From: UBA5072 sp963822145
GTDB lineage: Bacteria > Bacteroidota > Bacteroidia > Bacteroidales > UBA10428
Length of the DNA stretch: 64,000 nt
Assembly (NCBI GenBank): GCA_963822145.1
Contig: CAWGGG010000002.1
Span: 744,001 to 808,000, forward strand
Reading direction: 5' to 3'
Part shown: positions 1-8,895 of the stretch, one piece after another
Position numbering within the stretch: position 1 is the stretch's first letter
Layout of the letters: each line of letters begins with the position of its first letter
Made by a program: the position numbers and the translations under genes
Notes under the pieces: model-generated
What the model was told of the DNA's origin: nothing
The model's input: only the letters and a program-made list of their open reading frames with translations
Databases searched by the model: none

Positions 1-371
1 TACCGGAGTGACAGGTCGAGTTGCCGGGCAAAGGCATCATATTGCTGCCGGATGTGTGTTTTGTCCCAATACAGGTCAATTCCGATCTCCCCAATGCCAT
101 AGTATCGGCCATGTTCCAGCTCTTTCTCAATCTGGTCCAGCTCATCCTGGTAATGCTCCTTTACAGCGGTGGGGTGCAGTCCCATCATCGGATAACAAAC
201 ATCCGGGTATTGGCCGGCGAGATCATTCACTGGACCGATACTGGCACTGTCGATGTTGGGCAGGAAAATTTTCTCCACGCCTCGGTGCAGGGCGGCTTCA
301 ACTACCTTGTCCCGGTCGGTATCGAATTCAGGGAGGTATAAGTGGGCATGCGTGTCTATGAAAAAGGACAT
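1..371 (-). CDS. TatD family metal-dependent hydrolase, C-terminus cut by the window edge
   Basis: The minus strand is open from an ATG at 371 to the window edge with no stop, so only about 123 N-terminal residues are seen. They begin MSFFIDTHAHLYLPEF, carrying the HxH metal-binding motif that starts TatD/YcfH-type TIM-barrel metallo-nucleases. A GLHPTAV segment and a YYGIGEIGIDLYWD segment follow, which match the family's second strand and its E/D metal ligands. Known members are cytoplasmic Mg-dependent 3'-5' DNases. The next gene upstream on this strand is dprA, 47 bp away, so the two could be co-transcribed. TatD has several paralogues, so no symbol is given. Confidence 0.9.
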   Translation of the reverse strand, partial: MSFFIDTHAHLYLPEFDTDRDKVVEAALHRGVEKIFLPNIDSASIGPVNDLAGQYPDVCYPMMGLHPTAVKEHYQDELDQIEKELEHGRYYGIGEIGIDLYWDKTHIRQQYDAFARQLDLSLR

Positions 372-414
372 GTGCTGAAGATTCAAGATTCAAGATGGAA
401 GAACAAAGATAATG

Positions 415-463
415 GTTGTTAGTTGTTAGTTGTTAGTTGTTGGTTGTTAGTTGTTAGTTGATA
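415..463. repeat. Heptamer tandem repeat (TTGTTAG type)
   Basis: About six and a half copies of a 7-bp unit, TTGTTAG with one TTGTTGG variant, lie at the 3' end of dprA. The dprA reading frame runs into the array and takes its last residues (QLTTNN twice) and its stop from it. A second, shorter direct repeat (GATTCAAGATTCAAGAT) sits just left of it, near 379-396. Heptamer arrays like this are a common form of intergenic simple repeat; no function is evident. Confidence 0.8.
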
Positions 464-1558
464 GACCCTGCCGGGCAGGCACTTCACCAGTCCTTTGAAT
501 TCAAGATTCAGTAATGTTCCGGATACTTTGCTGATTTGCATATTGCCCAGCAGGGCAATCTGATCTATGGTCAGGTTGCTTTCAATGCGCAAGAAGTCCA
601 CGATCTGCATTTCCTCAGGCCCCAGTTCAACGAATAGTTCTTTTTGCACCGGACCTGAGGCGTTACCCGATCGTTGCCAACCCATCAGATATTCCAGATC
701 TTTCAGTGATTCAATCAGGGCAGCCCGGTTGGTTTTGATCAAACGGTTACACCCGGTGGAACATTTATCGATAACCCTTCCCGGAAAAGCAAAGACATCC
801 CGGTGGTAGGAATTGGCAATATCGGCAGTAATCAGGGCGCCTCCCTTTTCCCCCGATTCCATGACGATAGTGGCATCGGCCAGTCCCGCAATGATCCGGT
901 TCCGCTTGACAAAATTAACGGCTTCGGGTTTTTCATCATGTCTGAATTCAGTCACCAGGGCGCCTTTATCTGAAATATGCCGTGCTGTCTCCCGGTGCGC
1001 GGAGGGGTATATATATGACAAGCCATGTCCGAGCACCGCCAGGGTATCCAGGTTGTTCTTCAAGGCTGATTTATGGGCGCAAATATCAATACCGTAAGCC
1101 AGTCCGCTTACCACCAGAATGTCGGGATATGCTGCAGCCAGGGCGTCCACCAGCTCGCGGGTGCCACTCCTGCCGTAATCGGAGGGATTTCGGGTGCCCA
1201 CGATGCTGATGACCTTGTTCCTGTTGAGCGGAGTATCACCTTTGATATATAAGAGCACCGGCCCATCCTCACACTGCCTGAGCCGTTCGGGATAGTCCGC
1301 ATCGAGGTAGAACAGGGTGGTTATCTGATGCTGTTGCATAAAATCGATCTCCGCATCTGCAGCGTCGAGGTTCTTATACCGCGAAATGTGGTCAACCAGG
1401 GTTTCACCAATACCGGGAATTTTGGCCAGGAGTGTCTTTTTTTCACGAAAGACATTTTCAGCACTGCCGCAATAGGCCACCAGCCTTTTGGTGAGCACAG
1501 GACCAATTTTTGGGATCAGTCCGATGCCAATTTTATAACGAAGGGATTCCTCATGCAT
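419..1558 (-). CDS. dprA: DNA-processing protein DprA (Smf)
   Basis: DprA loads RecA onto incoming single-stranded DNA during natural transformation and acts in the cytoplasm. The 379-residue protein has an N-terminal helix-hairpin-helix region (IPGIGETLVDHIS near residue 50). The Rossmann DprA core follows: ISIVGTRNPSDYGR near 118, VVSGLAYGIDICAHKSAL near 151, and the NRIIAGLADATIVMESG stretch near 222. A C-terminal winged-helix region ends it. The final dozen residues are low-complexity and come from the heptamer array at 415-463, so the native C-terminus was probably extended by the repeat. The ATG at 1558 leads directly into conserved sequence. It is followed downstream by the TatD gene. 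Confidence 0.96.
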   Translation of the reverse strand: MHEESLRYKIGIGLIPKIGPVLTKRLVAYCGSAENVFREKKTLLAKIPGIGETLVDHISRYKNLDAADAEIDFMQQHQITTLFYLDADYPERLRQCEDGPVLLYIKGDTPLNRNKVISIVGTRNPSDYGRSGTRELVDALAAAYPDILVVSGLAYGIDICAHKSALKNNLDTLAVLGHGLSYIYPSAHRETARHISDKGALVTEFRHDEKPEAVNFVKRNRIIAGLADATIVMESGEKGGALITADIANSYHRDVFAFPGRVIDKCSTGCNRLIKTNRAALIESLKDLEYLMGWQRSGNASGPVQKELFVELGPEEMQIVDFLRIESNLTIDQIALLGNMQISKVSGTLLNLEFKGLVKCLPGRVYQLTTNNQQLTTNN

Positions 1559-1634
1559 ACGATTTCCAATAACAAGGTGAAAAATTCAAAAGCCAGACAA
1601 ACTAACGATCTGAAAGTAAGGCCTGGATATAAAA

Positions 1635-2123
1635 TCAATGTTCATTCATTTTCTTCAGCTGGCTGAGCGCAAACAGCAAAGCGTAGCGTTCCGCTTCACT
1701 CAGTGCGGTAACCGATACCGCAGGATAATTGGCAATGCCCTTTCCGGACCTTCTTTTCAGAATGAGTTTTTCGCGGTATCGCATAAAAAATGACTGCAAT
1801 TCATACCCGGCAAATTCTTTTTTCGGTATTTCAATCGAATTCTTTTTGGAGGTAAACAGGCTGGGGGAAAAATATCGGAGGACCAGCTTATCCGATTCAT
1901 CGTTGAAATATATGTAATTATAATTCCTGAAGGAATTGTAAAAAGCATTGATAATATAGGCAACGGCCACAAAAATTGCGAGCATGTTATTGGAAAGACC
2001 TTTGATCAGATCGCTGTTAAAAGGTACGAATAATAACACCACAAGGGCAATCAGCATCACCAGGGTGGTAATCAGATTGGCCAGGTTTTTTCGAAGGATG
2101 GTTCTTTTGATGTCGAGGATCAT
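1635..2123 (-). CDS. Small membrane protein with two TM helices and a cytoplasmic tail
   Basis: This 162-residue protein is not recognised by name. Residues 17-36 (NLITTLVMLIALVVLLFVPF) and 47-66 form two hydrophobic segments. A soluble stretch follows (NYIYFNDESDKLVLRYFS and a basic end) that looks like a bacterial PH-like beta domain, as in other two-helix membrane proteins. A start at the ATG of 2123 gives a short basic N-terminus and inside-in topology. It lies between dprA and a divergent DUF1080 gene. The membrane nature is clear; the function is unknown. Confidence 0.75.
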   Translation of the reverse strand: MILDIKRTILRKNLANLITTLVMLIALVVLLFVPFNSDLIKGLSNNMLAIFVAVAYIINAFYNSFRNYNYIYFNDESDKLVLRYFSPSLFTSKKNSIEIPKKEFAGYELQSFFMRYREKLILKRRSGKGIANYPAVSVTALSEAERYALLFALSQLKKMNEH

Positions 2124-2202
2124 CTCAGCATTTGTTTCGGAAGATAAAGATAAGGTATTATTGTTAAAATGCGGTTATCTTTAAGGGGTAAAACCATACC
2201 TT

Positions 2203-2988
2203 ATGATACGACATTATTTATTTCTGCTTCTGCTGGCAGCGGCTGCCTGCAAGCCTCAGCAAAAAGCATCAGAGGACACGGGCTGGATATCCCTTTTTAA
2301 CGGGAAGGATCTTTCCGGATGGAATATCAAAGTTGCGGGTTATCCGCTGAATGAGAATTACAGGGAAATTTTCAGCGTCAGGGATGGTATCCTGCGGGTG
2401 TCGTATGACCAGCTCGACAGCTTCAGGGGTGAATTCGGGCACCTGTTTACCCAGCAAACCTTTTCACACTATAAGCTGCGTATCGAGTACCGTTTTACCG
2501 GGAACCAGTGTCCCGGAGGCCCCGAATGGGCCATACGAAACAGTGGTGCCATGCTGCACGCACAATCGGCTGAAAGCATGGGTCTCAGCCAGGAGTTCCC
2601 GGTGTCGATCGAGGCTCAATTCCTGGGCGGGCTGGGATCGGGTGAACGAAGTACTGCCAACGTTTGCACTCCCGGCACCGATATTGACATGGAAAGTCTG
2701 CCTGTTGAGGGACATTGCACCAGTTCATCCTCGAAAACCTATAACGGAGATCAGTGGGTGACTGTTGAAATGATTGTTCACGGCGACAGCATGGTACACC
2801 ATGTGATCGGTGGCGATACTGTAATTTCGTATACCCGACTGAGGGTAGGGCCGGATATGAAACCCGAAGGCTACCCGGTGACCGACGGGACACCCCTTAA
2901 GGAAGGTCATATCGCCCTCCAGGCGGAAAGCCATAACGTGGAATTCAGAAAGGTGGAACTGCTAGATCTGTCAACGGATCCCAGATGA
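2203..2988 (+). CDS. DUF1080 (3-keto-disaccharide hydrolase-like) lipoprotein
   Basis: The 261-residue protein begins with a lipoprotein signal (LLLLAAAACK, lipobox AAAC). It then shows the DUF1080 start GWISLFNGKDLSGWNIK, a laminin-G/concanavalin-like beta-sandwich fold found in lipoproteins and in enzymes acting on 3-keto-glycosides. The later parts, including the HLFTQQTFSHYKLRIEYRF strand and the C-terminal EGHIALQAESHNVEFRKVEL strand, are typical. A second, more distant DUF1080 lipoprotein lies at 54514-55170. Its 3' end overlaps the convergent SulP gene by 18 bp. The substrate cannot be told from sequence. Confidence 0.88.
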   Translation: MIRHYLFLLLLAAAACKPQQKASEDTGWISLFNGKDLSGWNIKVAGYPLNENYREIFSVRDGILRVSYDQLDSFRGEFGHLFTQQTFSHYKLRIEYRFTGNQCPGGPEWAIRNSGAMLHAQSAESMGLSQEFPVSIEAQFLGGLGSGERSTANVCTPGTDIDMESLPVEGHCTSSSSKTYNGDQWVTVEMIVHGDSMVHHVIGGDTVISYTRLRVGPDMKPEGYPVTDGTPLKEGHIALQAESHNVEFRKVELLDLSTDPR

Positions 2989-4653
2989 TTCTCTGACCAG
3001 ATCATCAATGGATATTTTCCTGCTGATGTGTCCCATCAGCTCTTCGAGTTCTTCAGAACGCAGCATGTCACGCACTCCGGCGTGCGCTTCTGCGATCTTA
3101 AAGGAAATGCCTTTTGCCTGCAAATCCAGAAAAAGCCTCTTGATGAACCTGGCTCCGGCAATATCCACATATGGAGACGTGCTGAAATCCCATACCACAG
3201 ATCGAAGCGAATCTCCCGACCGGAGAATCTCTGCACATACCTTATTCCTGATGTTGTCGATATTGAAATAAAACAGGGATGCCTCAACCCTGAGCAACAA
3301 CACGCCGGGCAGGGTTTCATTATCCGGGTGACGTTCGATGTCGGTATACCTTTTAGTGCCCGGTATCCGGCCAAGAAAGGCTACATGGGGATCCGATACC
3401 GCCCTCAGCATAAGCAATATGGATGCAAGGGCTGCCAGGATAACACCTTTGAGAATACCAAATACGATCACACCCCCAAAGGCGATCATCGCAACGGCAA
3501 ATTCTGTACGGCTCACTTTCCAGAGGTGTTTCAAGCCTTTAATATCAATCAGTCCACTGATAGCGACCAGTAAAATGGATGCCAGCATGACGCCGGGAAG
3601 GTTCTTGAGGGTTCCTGTCAAAAACAGCAGACACAGGGCGATTGTGAGGGAAGCAAAGACAAGCGAAAGGGGGGTTTTTGCTCCGGCCTTGCTATTCACA
3701 GCTGACTGCGATAAACCGCCACTGACCGGGTAACCCTGCCCGAAAGCTACAGCTGCATTGGCTGCAGCCAGACCCAGCAGTTCCTGCCGGGGATCGATCT
3801 CGTATCCTCCCCGTCCTGCCAGTGTTTTTGCTGCTGAAACACTTTCAATAAAGGCCAGCAGGAAGCAGGCAAAAGCCAGGGGAATAACATGGTCAATATC
3901 TGTAGTATTAATGGTGGGTACGTGCAGCTTAGGCAAGCCCGAGGGCAGGGGACCGGTAACCTGGAAACCCGCCTGGATGAGTGATGTGAATGACAGGATA
4001 ACAATGGAGGCAATAACCAGTATTATGGCAACCGGCCGTCGCGGGAAGAAACGCTCCCCGGTGATCAGCAGGAGGATGGCAGTCACTCCGAAAATAAGGA
4101 CGGGCAGGTTTGTTTCGGGCAGCTGACCCATGAGTATGCCTGCCCTTTCGAAAAAGCCGGTTCCGCCTCCCGCAATGCCAAACATTTTTGGAAGTTGGGT
4201 CAGCGCAATAGTAAGGGCTGCCCCCGCTTTAAAACCCATCAGTACCGATTCACTGATGAAGTTGATGACGCTGTTCAAACGGAGCAGGTAGGCCAGCAGA
4301 CTCATAGCCGCCATCACCAGGGCGGTGAGGGAGGCAATTTCGATCCACCGCTGCACATCACCATTGGCCATGGAGGCAATGGTGGTCCCGATCAGTAATG
4401 AAATGGCAGAAGTAGGGCCAACAGCAAGCTGACGACCAGTGCCGAAAAGGGCATAAAAGATCCCTCCGATGAGGTATCCGTAGATGCCATATTGTAAAGG
4501 CAACCCTGCCAGTGAAGCATAAGCCATTGAAACCGGAATGGCATAAGCTGCCAGGGTAATGCCAGCATAGGCATCCTCCCGGAGATTCTTTGGCGAATAA
4601 CCTTTCAGCCACTGCAAGGGAGGGAATAAGCTACTGTTCAGCAAAAGAGACAT
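2971..4653 (-). CDS. SulP family anion transporter with C-terminal STAS domain
   Basis: The 560-residue inner-membrane permease has the SulP signature early on (DAYAGITLAAYAIPVSMAYASLAGL), followed by about ten further hydrophobic segments. A C-terminal STAS domain spans about residues 445-545 (LRVEASLFYFNIDNI, VVWDFSTSPYVDIAGARF). SulP proteins carry sulfate, bicarbonate or other anions; the substrate cannot be assigned here. The gene starts 14 bp after the PPK2 stop, so the two are almost certainly one operon. A sulfate role would fit the sulfatase-maturation genes in this window, but that link is only suggestive. The 3' end overlaps the convergent DUF1080 gene. Confidence 0.93.
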   Translation of the reverse strand: MSLLLNSSLFPPLQWLKGYSPKNLREDAYAGITLAAYAIPVSMAYASLAGLPLQYGIYGYLIGGIFYALFGTGRQLAVGPTSAISLLIGTTIASMANGDVQRWIEIASLTALVMAAMSLLAYLLRLNSVINFISESVLMGFKAGAALTIALTQLPKMFGIAGGGTGFFERAGILMGQLPETNLPVLIFGVTAILLLITGERFFPRRPVAIILVIASIVILSFTSLIQAGFQVTGPLPSGLPKLHVPTINTTDIDHVIPLAFACFLLAFIESVSAAKTLAGRGGYEIDPRQELLGLAAANAAVAFGQGYPVSGGLSQSAVNSKAGAKTPLSLVFASLTIALCLLFLTGTLKNLPGVMLASILLVAISGLIDIKGLKHLWKVSRTEFAVAMIAFGGVIVFGILKGVILAALASILLMLRAVSDPHVAFLGRIPGTKRYTDIERHPDNETLPGVLLLRVEASLFYFNIDNIRNKVCAEILRSGDSLRSVVWDFSTSPYVDIAGARFIKRLFLDLQAKGISFKIAEAHAGVRDMLRSEELEELMGHISRKISIDDLVRESSGIR

Positions 4654-4667
4654 CGGACAAGTGATAA

Positions 4668-5636
4668 TTACTCTGACAGCAGCTCCTGTTTTAAACGCTG
4701 CAGTTCAGCAACCTGTTCCTCGCCCACCTGGGGATAAGCCAGTTTCATCGAATCAAGGGCATTCAGGACAGCTGCAGCAACCACAATGCGGGCATACTTC
4801 TTATTATCCGCAGGCACTACGTACCAGGGAGATTTTTCTGTGGATGTTTTTCGAATGGCTTCCTCATAGGCCGCCATATATTGTTTCCAGTACTTCCTTT
4901 CTTTCAGGTCGGCAGTGCTGAATTTCCAGTTCTTCTCGGGTGTGTCGATACGCTCGAGAAACCTTTTCTTTTGTTCCTTCTTTGAAACATTGAGGAAGAT
5001 CTTCACCACCAGGATCCCGTTATGATTCAGGTAAGATTCGAAATTCCGGATATCGCAGAGCCGGTCCTCCCATATGTTTTCCGTTACGAGTTTTTGGGGC
5101 AGCTTTTGCCCCCGGAGGAAATCTTCATGCACACGAACCACCAGCACTTCTTCGTAATAGGAACGGTTGAAAATACCGATGCGGCCCCGCTCGGGAAGTC
5201 GTTTCATGCATCGCCAAAGGTAGTCGTGATCCAACTCTTCGGGACTGGGTGATTTAAACGAGGTTACCTCGCAGCCCTGGGGGTTGATACCCGACATGAC
5301 ATGCTTGATGGCCCCGTCCTTGCCGGCGGCATCCATGGCCTGGAAGATCACCAGCAGCGACCATTTGTCCTGTGCATAAAGTTTGTCCTGCATTTCGGCC
5401 AATGCCTGAACGCCCATCTGCAGTATCTGTTCGGCCAGGTTTTTTTCTTCCTTATCCCAATCGGCATTCACTTTGGCAGGATAATCCTTCAGTTTGAATT
5501 TTTTTTCACTGGTAACGCGGTATTTCTTGGCCAGTTTTTTGGCCCGGGCTATAAGCTCTTTCCTGCTGAGTTCGGTTATCTCAACGATATTGCCGCTCTC
5601 CGGGGCAAGTTCGGGAGCATCTTTCTTTTTTGCCAT
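4668..5636 (-). CDS. Polyphosphate kinase 2 family protein (PPK2)
   Basis: PPK2 enzymes transfer phosphate between polyphosphate and nucleotides in the cytoplasm. The 322-residue protein carries the Walker A region (IFQAMDAAGKDGAIKHVMSG near residue 98) and the lid (SPSPEELDHDYLWR). The Walker B region follows (GIFNRSYYEEVLVVRVH), and the KNWKFSTADLKERKYW and SPWYVVPADNKKYAR blocks complete the single PPK2 domain. A charged N-terminal extension of about 60 residues precedes it. The short form with one domain acts on nucleoside mono- or diphosphates; sequence alone does not fix the subclass. It is the first gene of a two-gene unit with SulP. Confidence 0.93.
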   Translation of the reverse strand: MAKKKDAPELAPESGNIVEITELSRKELIARAKKLAKKYRVTSEKKFKLKDYPAKVNADWDKEEKNLAEQILQMGVQALAEMQDKLYAQDKWSLLVIFQAMDAAGKDGAIKHVMSGINPQGCEVTSFKSPSPEELDHDYLWRCMKRLPERGRIGIFNRSYYEEVLVVRVHEDFLRGQKLPQKLVTENIWEDRLCDIRNFESYLNHNGILVVKIFLNVSKKEQKKRFLERIDTPEKNWKFSTADLKERKYWKQYMAAYEEAIRKTSTEKSPWYVVPADNKKYARIVVAAAVLNALDSMKLAYPQVGEEQVAELQRLKQELLSE

Positions 5637-5707
5637 AGTATTGGATTATTGAGTGGGTTGGTTTGTATATATCAAAGATAATCAAAAAAACAGTGATCTG
5701 AAAGTCA

Positions 5708-6793
5708 CTATTCATCCTTCACGCAGCGGAAACCCAAGTGCTCCATGCCCGAGTCCGGAGTAGTCTTCATTCTCCTTGCTGCCCTGTATCCGGAACAGTA
5801 GGCGTCGTTGCACAGGAAGGACCCGCCCCGGATTGACTTTTTCCGGGCATGGGGTTCGTCGGGATCGTAACTGTCAGCGGGTCCGGACGGATTGCTGATC
5901 CCTGCGGGGGTATTCACCATCTCATAATAGTCAGCCCTGTACCAGTCGGAGCACCATTCCCACACATTTCCGGCCATATCATACAACCCGTATCCATTGG
6001 GCTGATAGGATTTTACCGGAGCGGAAAAGAGATATCCGTCCTTTTTTGTATTGAGATAGGGGAACGAACCTTCCCAGGAATTGGTTTTAGACCGGTCTGC
6101 ATTCACCGGCTCATTGCCCCATGGATAGATATTGTCCGTAAGTCCGCCGCGGGCGGCCCATTCCCATTCGGCCTCGGTGGGCAACCGTTTTCCTGCCCAC
6201 CTGCAATAGGCCATGGCATCATACCATGATATATGGACTACGGGATAGTCTTCCATACCTTTAATGTCAGAACCCTGACCATGCGGTTGTTTCCAACTGG
6301 CTCCCGGGCGCCACTCCCACCATTGACTGTAATCGTTGAGATTCACAGGTCCGTCTGCCGGTATAAAAACCATGGAAGCCGGCACCAGCATGCTTTCATC
6401 CGGTTTTGGCGTTCCGGGCGGAAGATCTTTTTTAAGCTCCTCCCAGTCGGGTTTCAATTCCGCCGTCGTAATATAACCGGTAGCCTCAACAAATGCCGCG
6501 AACTGACGGTTGGTGACCTCGGTTTCATCCATCCAGAAACCGCTTACGGTAACCTGATGACGGGGATATTCATCGGGGGAAGCCTGGTTATTGTTCGCGC
6601 CCATCAGAAAGGTGCCGCCGGGGATCTTTACCATGCCCTGTGAAAACCGCTGTAGTCTCGAAGGAACACAACAAGCCCCGGAAGTGTCGGGTTTGGCTGT
6701 TGCCTGCTTTTCGGCTGAACCGGTCTTCTCGGATGCAGGATGGCACCCGGTAATGGCGACCATTAGGAGAATGGCGAAATAGGTCCTGTTCAT
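5708..6793 (-). CDS. Formylglycine-generating enzyme-like lipoprotein (SUMF1 domain, both catalytic cysteines)
   Basis: The 361-residue protein has a lipoprotein signal (ILLMVAITGCHP), a proline- and lysine-rich linker, and a SUMF1/FGE domain from about residue 50. The domain has GMVKIPGGTFLMGANN at its start, then GKRLPTEAEWEWAARGG, GLYDMAGNVWEWCSDW and the end block SIRGGSFLCNDAYCSGYR. The last block keeps both cysteines (Cys328, Cys333) in the C-x4-C spacing of true copper-dependent FGE. Most SUMF1 relatives lack them. FGE converts a sulfatase active-site cysteine to formylglycine. Export as a lipoprotein suggests action on sulfatases outside the cytoplasm. No sulfatase lies next to it, but an anSME-type maturase is at 56049-57305. 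Confidence 0.9.
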   Translation of the reverse strand: MNRTYFAILLMVAITGCHPASEKTGSAEKQATAKPDTSGACCVPSRLQRFSQGMVKIPGGTFLMGANNNQASPDEYPRHQVTVSGFWMDETEVTNRQFAAFVEATGYITTAELKPDWEELKKDLPPGTPKPDESMLVPASMVFIPADGPVNLNDYSQWWEWRPGASWKQPHGQGSDIKGMEDYPVVHISWYDAMAYCRWAGKRLPTEAEWEWAARGGLTDNIYPWGNEPVNADRSKTNSWEGSFPYLNTKKDGYLFSAPVKSYQPNGYGLYDMAGNVWEWCSDWYRADYYEMVNTPAGISNPSGPADSYDPDEPHARKKSIRGGSFLCNDAYCSGYRAARRMKTTPDSGMEHLGFRCVKDE

Positions 6794-6825
6794 GGAGAAT
6801 TATGCAGCTGCTTTAATTATCCCAG

Positions 6826-6862
6826 AAAAAACAGCCGGCCTCGGGTTCCCCCTGAGCCGGCC
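6826..6862 (-). terminator. Rho-independent terminator after the DUF4136 gene
   Basis: On the minus strand a GC-rich stem (GCCGGCTCAGGG pairing with CCCGAGGCCGGC, one bulge) is followed by TTTTTT. It lies 28 bp past the stop of the DUF4136 gene at 6890 and before the FGE start at 6793, so it separates two transcription units on the same strand. Confidence 0.8.
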
Positions 6863-6889
6863 GATTATTTGATGTATGTAAAAAACTTC

Positions 6890-7417
6890 TTATAGTTTGG
6901 GCGGGTATTTCATAAAGATCTGTTTCACTGCATAATTGATGTTTTCTTCTCTTTTCTGGGGACTGGCATCTGGATTTATGGTCCCTACAGCACGACCCTG
7001 CCAGATCAGTTGCTTCCTGGAGGCATCAATCATGTCCACAAACAAGGTCCCTTCGGTGTAAGTATTTACATCAATGGTGGTGGTGGAGAATCCCCCGCCC
7101 CAGCGGTACCGGTATCCCGCACCATAACTTGTGTTTGCCGATGCAGTCTGTACCTGCTGGGCTTTCAGATTCAGGTCGATCAATACGTCAGGCTGATCCG
7201 ACTTGGTGAAACCTTTAGCGGTAAGTTCATTCTCAACAGCCTTCAGGATCCTGGTCCGGTTGATGTCATCCACCGGGAGCTGCATCGCTTCAGCGGTAAA
7301 GGCATAGGTTTTATAAGCAGCAAAACCAGCCTCCTTATCATAATCGCAGGATACCTTGATGGAGCTGCAGGATGTTGCAGCAATCAGGATCAGTGCAATG
7401 GCTAAAAGATTTTTCAT
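6890..7417 (-). CDS. DUF4136 lipoprotein
   Basis: Translation from the ATG at 7417 gives a clean lipoprotein signal (MKNLLAIALILIAATSCSS); an in-frame upstream ATG would only add sequence overlapping the previous gene. About 175 residues follow the DUF4136 pattern: VSCDYDKEAGFAAYKTYAF, then ILKAVENELTAKGF, DVLIDLNLKA, and a final ASRKQLIWQGRAVGTI strand. DUF4136 proteins are envelope lipoproteins of unknown role. It is 10 bp behind the beta-barrel gene and is followed by a terminator at 6826-6862. A second DUF4136 gene starts the same cluster at 8695. Confidence 0.9.
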   Translation of the reverse strand: MKNLLAIALILIAATSCSSIKVSCDYDKEAGFAAYKTYAFTAEAMQLPVDDINRTRILKAVENELTAKGFTKSDQPDVLIDLNLKAQQVQTASANTSYGAGYRYRWGGGFSTTTIDVNTYTEGTLFVDMIDASRKQLIWQGRAVGTINPDASPQKREENINYAVKQIFMKYPPKL

Positions 7418-7427
7418 GGCTTTTAGT

Positions 7428-8015
7428 TTACGGCACAAAAACAAATCCAAAATTAAGGGTAAAATATCCCTGTGAATCAAGGTCACCGGCTTTGAAACCA
7501 TAGTAGTACTTGCCGGAAACCTTAAAGCCGATACCGGGAGAAGCATGGATCAGCACACCGATTTCTGGTCTCATAGCAAAATGCCAGGCATCTTTTTCAA
7601 AGGTATAGGTACCCATATCCGTATTCTGCTTGGTATACATGGTACCGATCCCGAGTCCGACAAAGGGCGCGAACTTCTCATCCTGGTTGATGAAATAATC
7701 CACTGCTGCCAGCATCGGAAAATGATTGCTGTAACGCCATTGCTTGCCGGAATAAGTTATATTTTGGTAGGTGTAATCATCATTTGGAAGATCCTCATAA
7801 AATACATTCCATCCGAGATCGACGCCAACGGCAAGTCCGGGGCCAACCAATTCGCGATAATCGAGGGTGAAGCCCCTGAAGCTGGCCGGTTTGATATAAT
7901 CATGCAAATTGCCGGTACCAAAACCTATGGAATACTGTAAAGCGGTCATGCTGCCCTGTGAGAAGGCTGACAAGGAACACACCAGTATTGTGGCTATAAA
8001 AAATATCTTTTTCAT
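7428..8015 (-). CDS. Outer-membrane beta-barrel protein
   Basis: The start at 8015 gives a standard signal peptide (MKKIFFIATILVCSLSAFSQG). About 175 residues of alternating beta strands with glycine and aromatic residues follow, ending in the strand QGYFTLNFGFVFVP with a terminal hydrophobic pattern, as in small eight- to ten-strand outer-membrane barrels of the OmpX/OmpW-like kind in Bacteroidota. It lies between two DUF4136 lipoprotein genes in one direction, so the three products may form an envelope unit. The specific role is unknown. Confidence 0.85.
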   Translation of the reverse strand: MKKIFFIATILVCSLSAFSQGSMTALQYSIGFGTGNLHDYIKPASFRGFTLDYRELVGPGLAVGVDLGWNVFYEDLPNDDYTYQNITYSGKQWRYSNHFPMLAAVDYFINQDEKFAPFVGLGIGTMYTKQNTDMGTYTFEKDAWHFAMRPEIGVLIHASPGIGFKVSGKYYYGFKAGDLDSQGYFTLNFGFVFVP

Positions 8016-8080
8016 CCGTACAAAATTTAATAATTTAAAATTCAAGTACATAAAACCAAAATAAATACAGCAGGCCTGTT

Positions 8081-8695
8081 TTACCGGGCGCCGCTCTGCA
8101 GATAGGGTGACAGGTCAAATGCTTTGTCGATAGCGCCGTAGACACGGGTGGCGTTAAACACACCCTCCAGAAGGCCATTGCCGGCACCTGCCCATTGCAG
8201 AATGACATTCCCGTTGGTGGCTATCTCATCCGGATCAAAAAGATTCATCATCAGGGTGCCTGTGGTGTAGGAGCTGTAATACATCGGATAACCCCAGTAG
8301 GGATAGTAACCACCATACCACCAGTACCAGTAATCATAATAATAATAAATTGTAGTGGTTTCCCAGGAGGCAGGTGCCAGAAGCAGATCGGGATCAGCAT
8401 CGATACCCACTCTCGAATAACCCAGGTCGGACATGTTCTGTTCAATTCGGGCCAGGATCAGGCTGGCTTCGGCATCAGGAATAAACTCGGGCTCTTCTCC
8501 TTCCAGCTTATTACCCGTGATCTTTACGATCTTGTCCGGCATGGCGTATGTTCCGTTGACGGAAAAATCATACGTGGGATTGTGGTAGGTCAGCACGATA
8601 TCCATATCCTCAACGTATTCCGGGCCCTGGGGATAACATCCCCAAAGCAGGAATCCGCTGATGACGAATAAAATAAATGACATTCTTTTTTTCAT
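8081..8695 (-). CDS. DUF4136 lipoprotein with Tyr/Trp-rich insert
   Basis: The 204-residue protein has a lipoprotein signal (FVISGFLLWGCYPQG) and then the DUF4136 features: YDFSVNGTYAMPDKI, RIEQNMSDLGYSRVGIDADPDLLLAP and the closing ILQWAGAGNGLLEG strand. Between them is an unusual stretch very rich in Tyr and Trp (YYYYDYWYWWYGGYYPYW), which is a common hallmark of this lipoprotein group in Bacteroidota. It is the first gene of a likely three-gene cluster with the barrel protein and the second DUF4136 lipoprotein. Function unknown. Confidence 0.88.
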   Translation of the reverse strand: MKKRMSFILFVISGFLLWGCYPQGPEYVEDMDIVLTYHNPTYDFSVNGTYAMPDKIVKITGNKLEGEEPEFIPDAEASLILARIEQNMSDLGYSRVGIDADPDLLLAPASWETTTIYYYYDYWYWWYGGYYPYWGYPMYYSSYTTGTLMMNLFDPDEIATNGNVILQWAGAGNGLLEGVFNATRVYGAIDKAFDLSPYLQSGAR

Positions 8696-8895
8696 ACTAT
8701 TAAGGTTTAATTAGTAAATGATTACAAAGTTCATTGTTGGCATGGTTTAAACTGTCATGGCATCAAATCCTCATAGCGAGGACTACAAAGATAACCTAAT
8801 ATTCTAAACCCTGATGATCATTAAGCGGCTCAAATTTATCAATTTGTTTGGCAACAGAAAATACTTACTAATAGGTAAAAATGGCGATGGAAACA

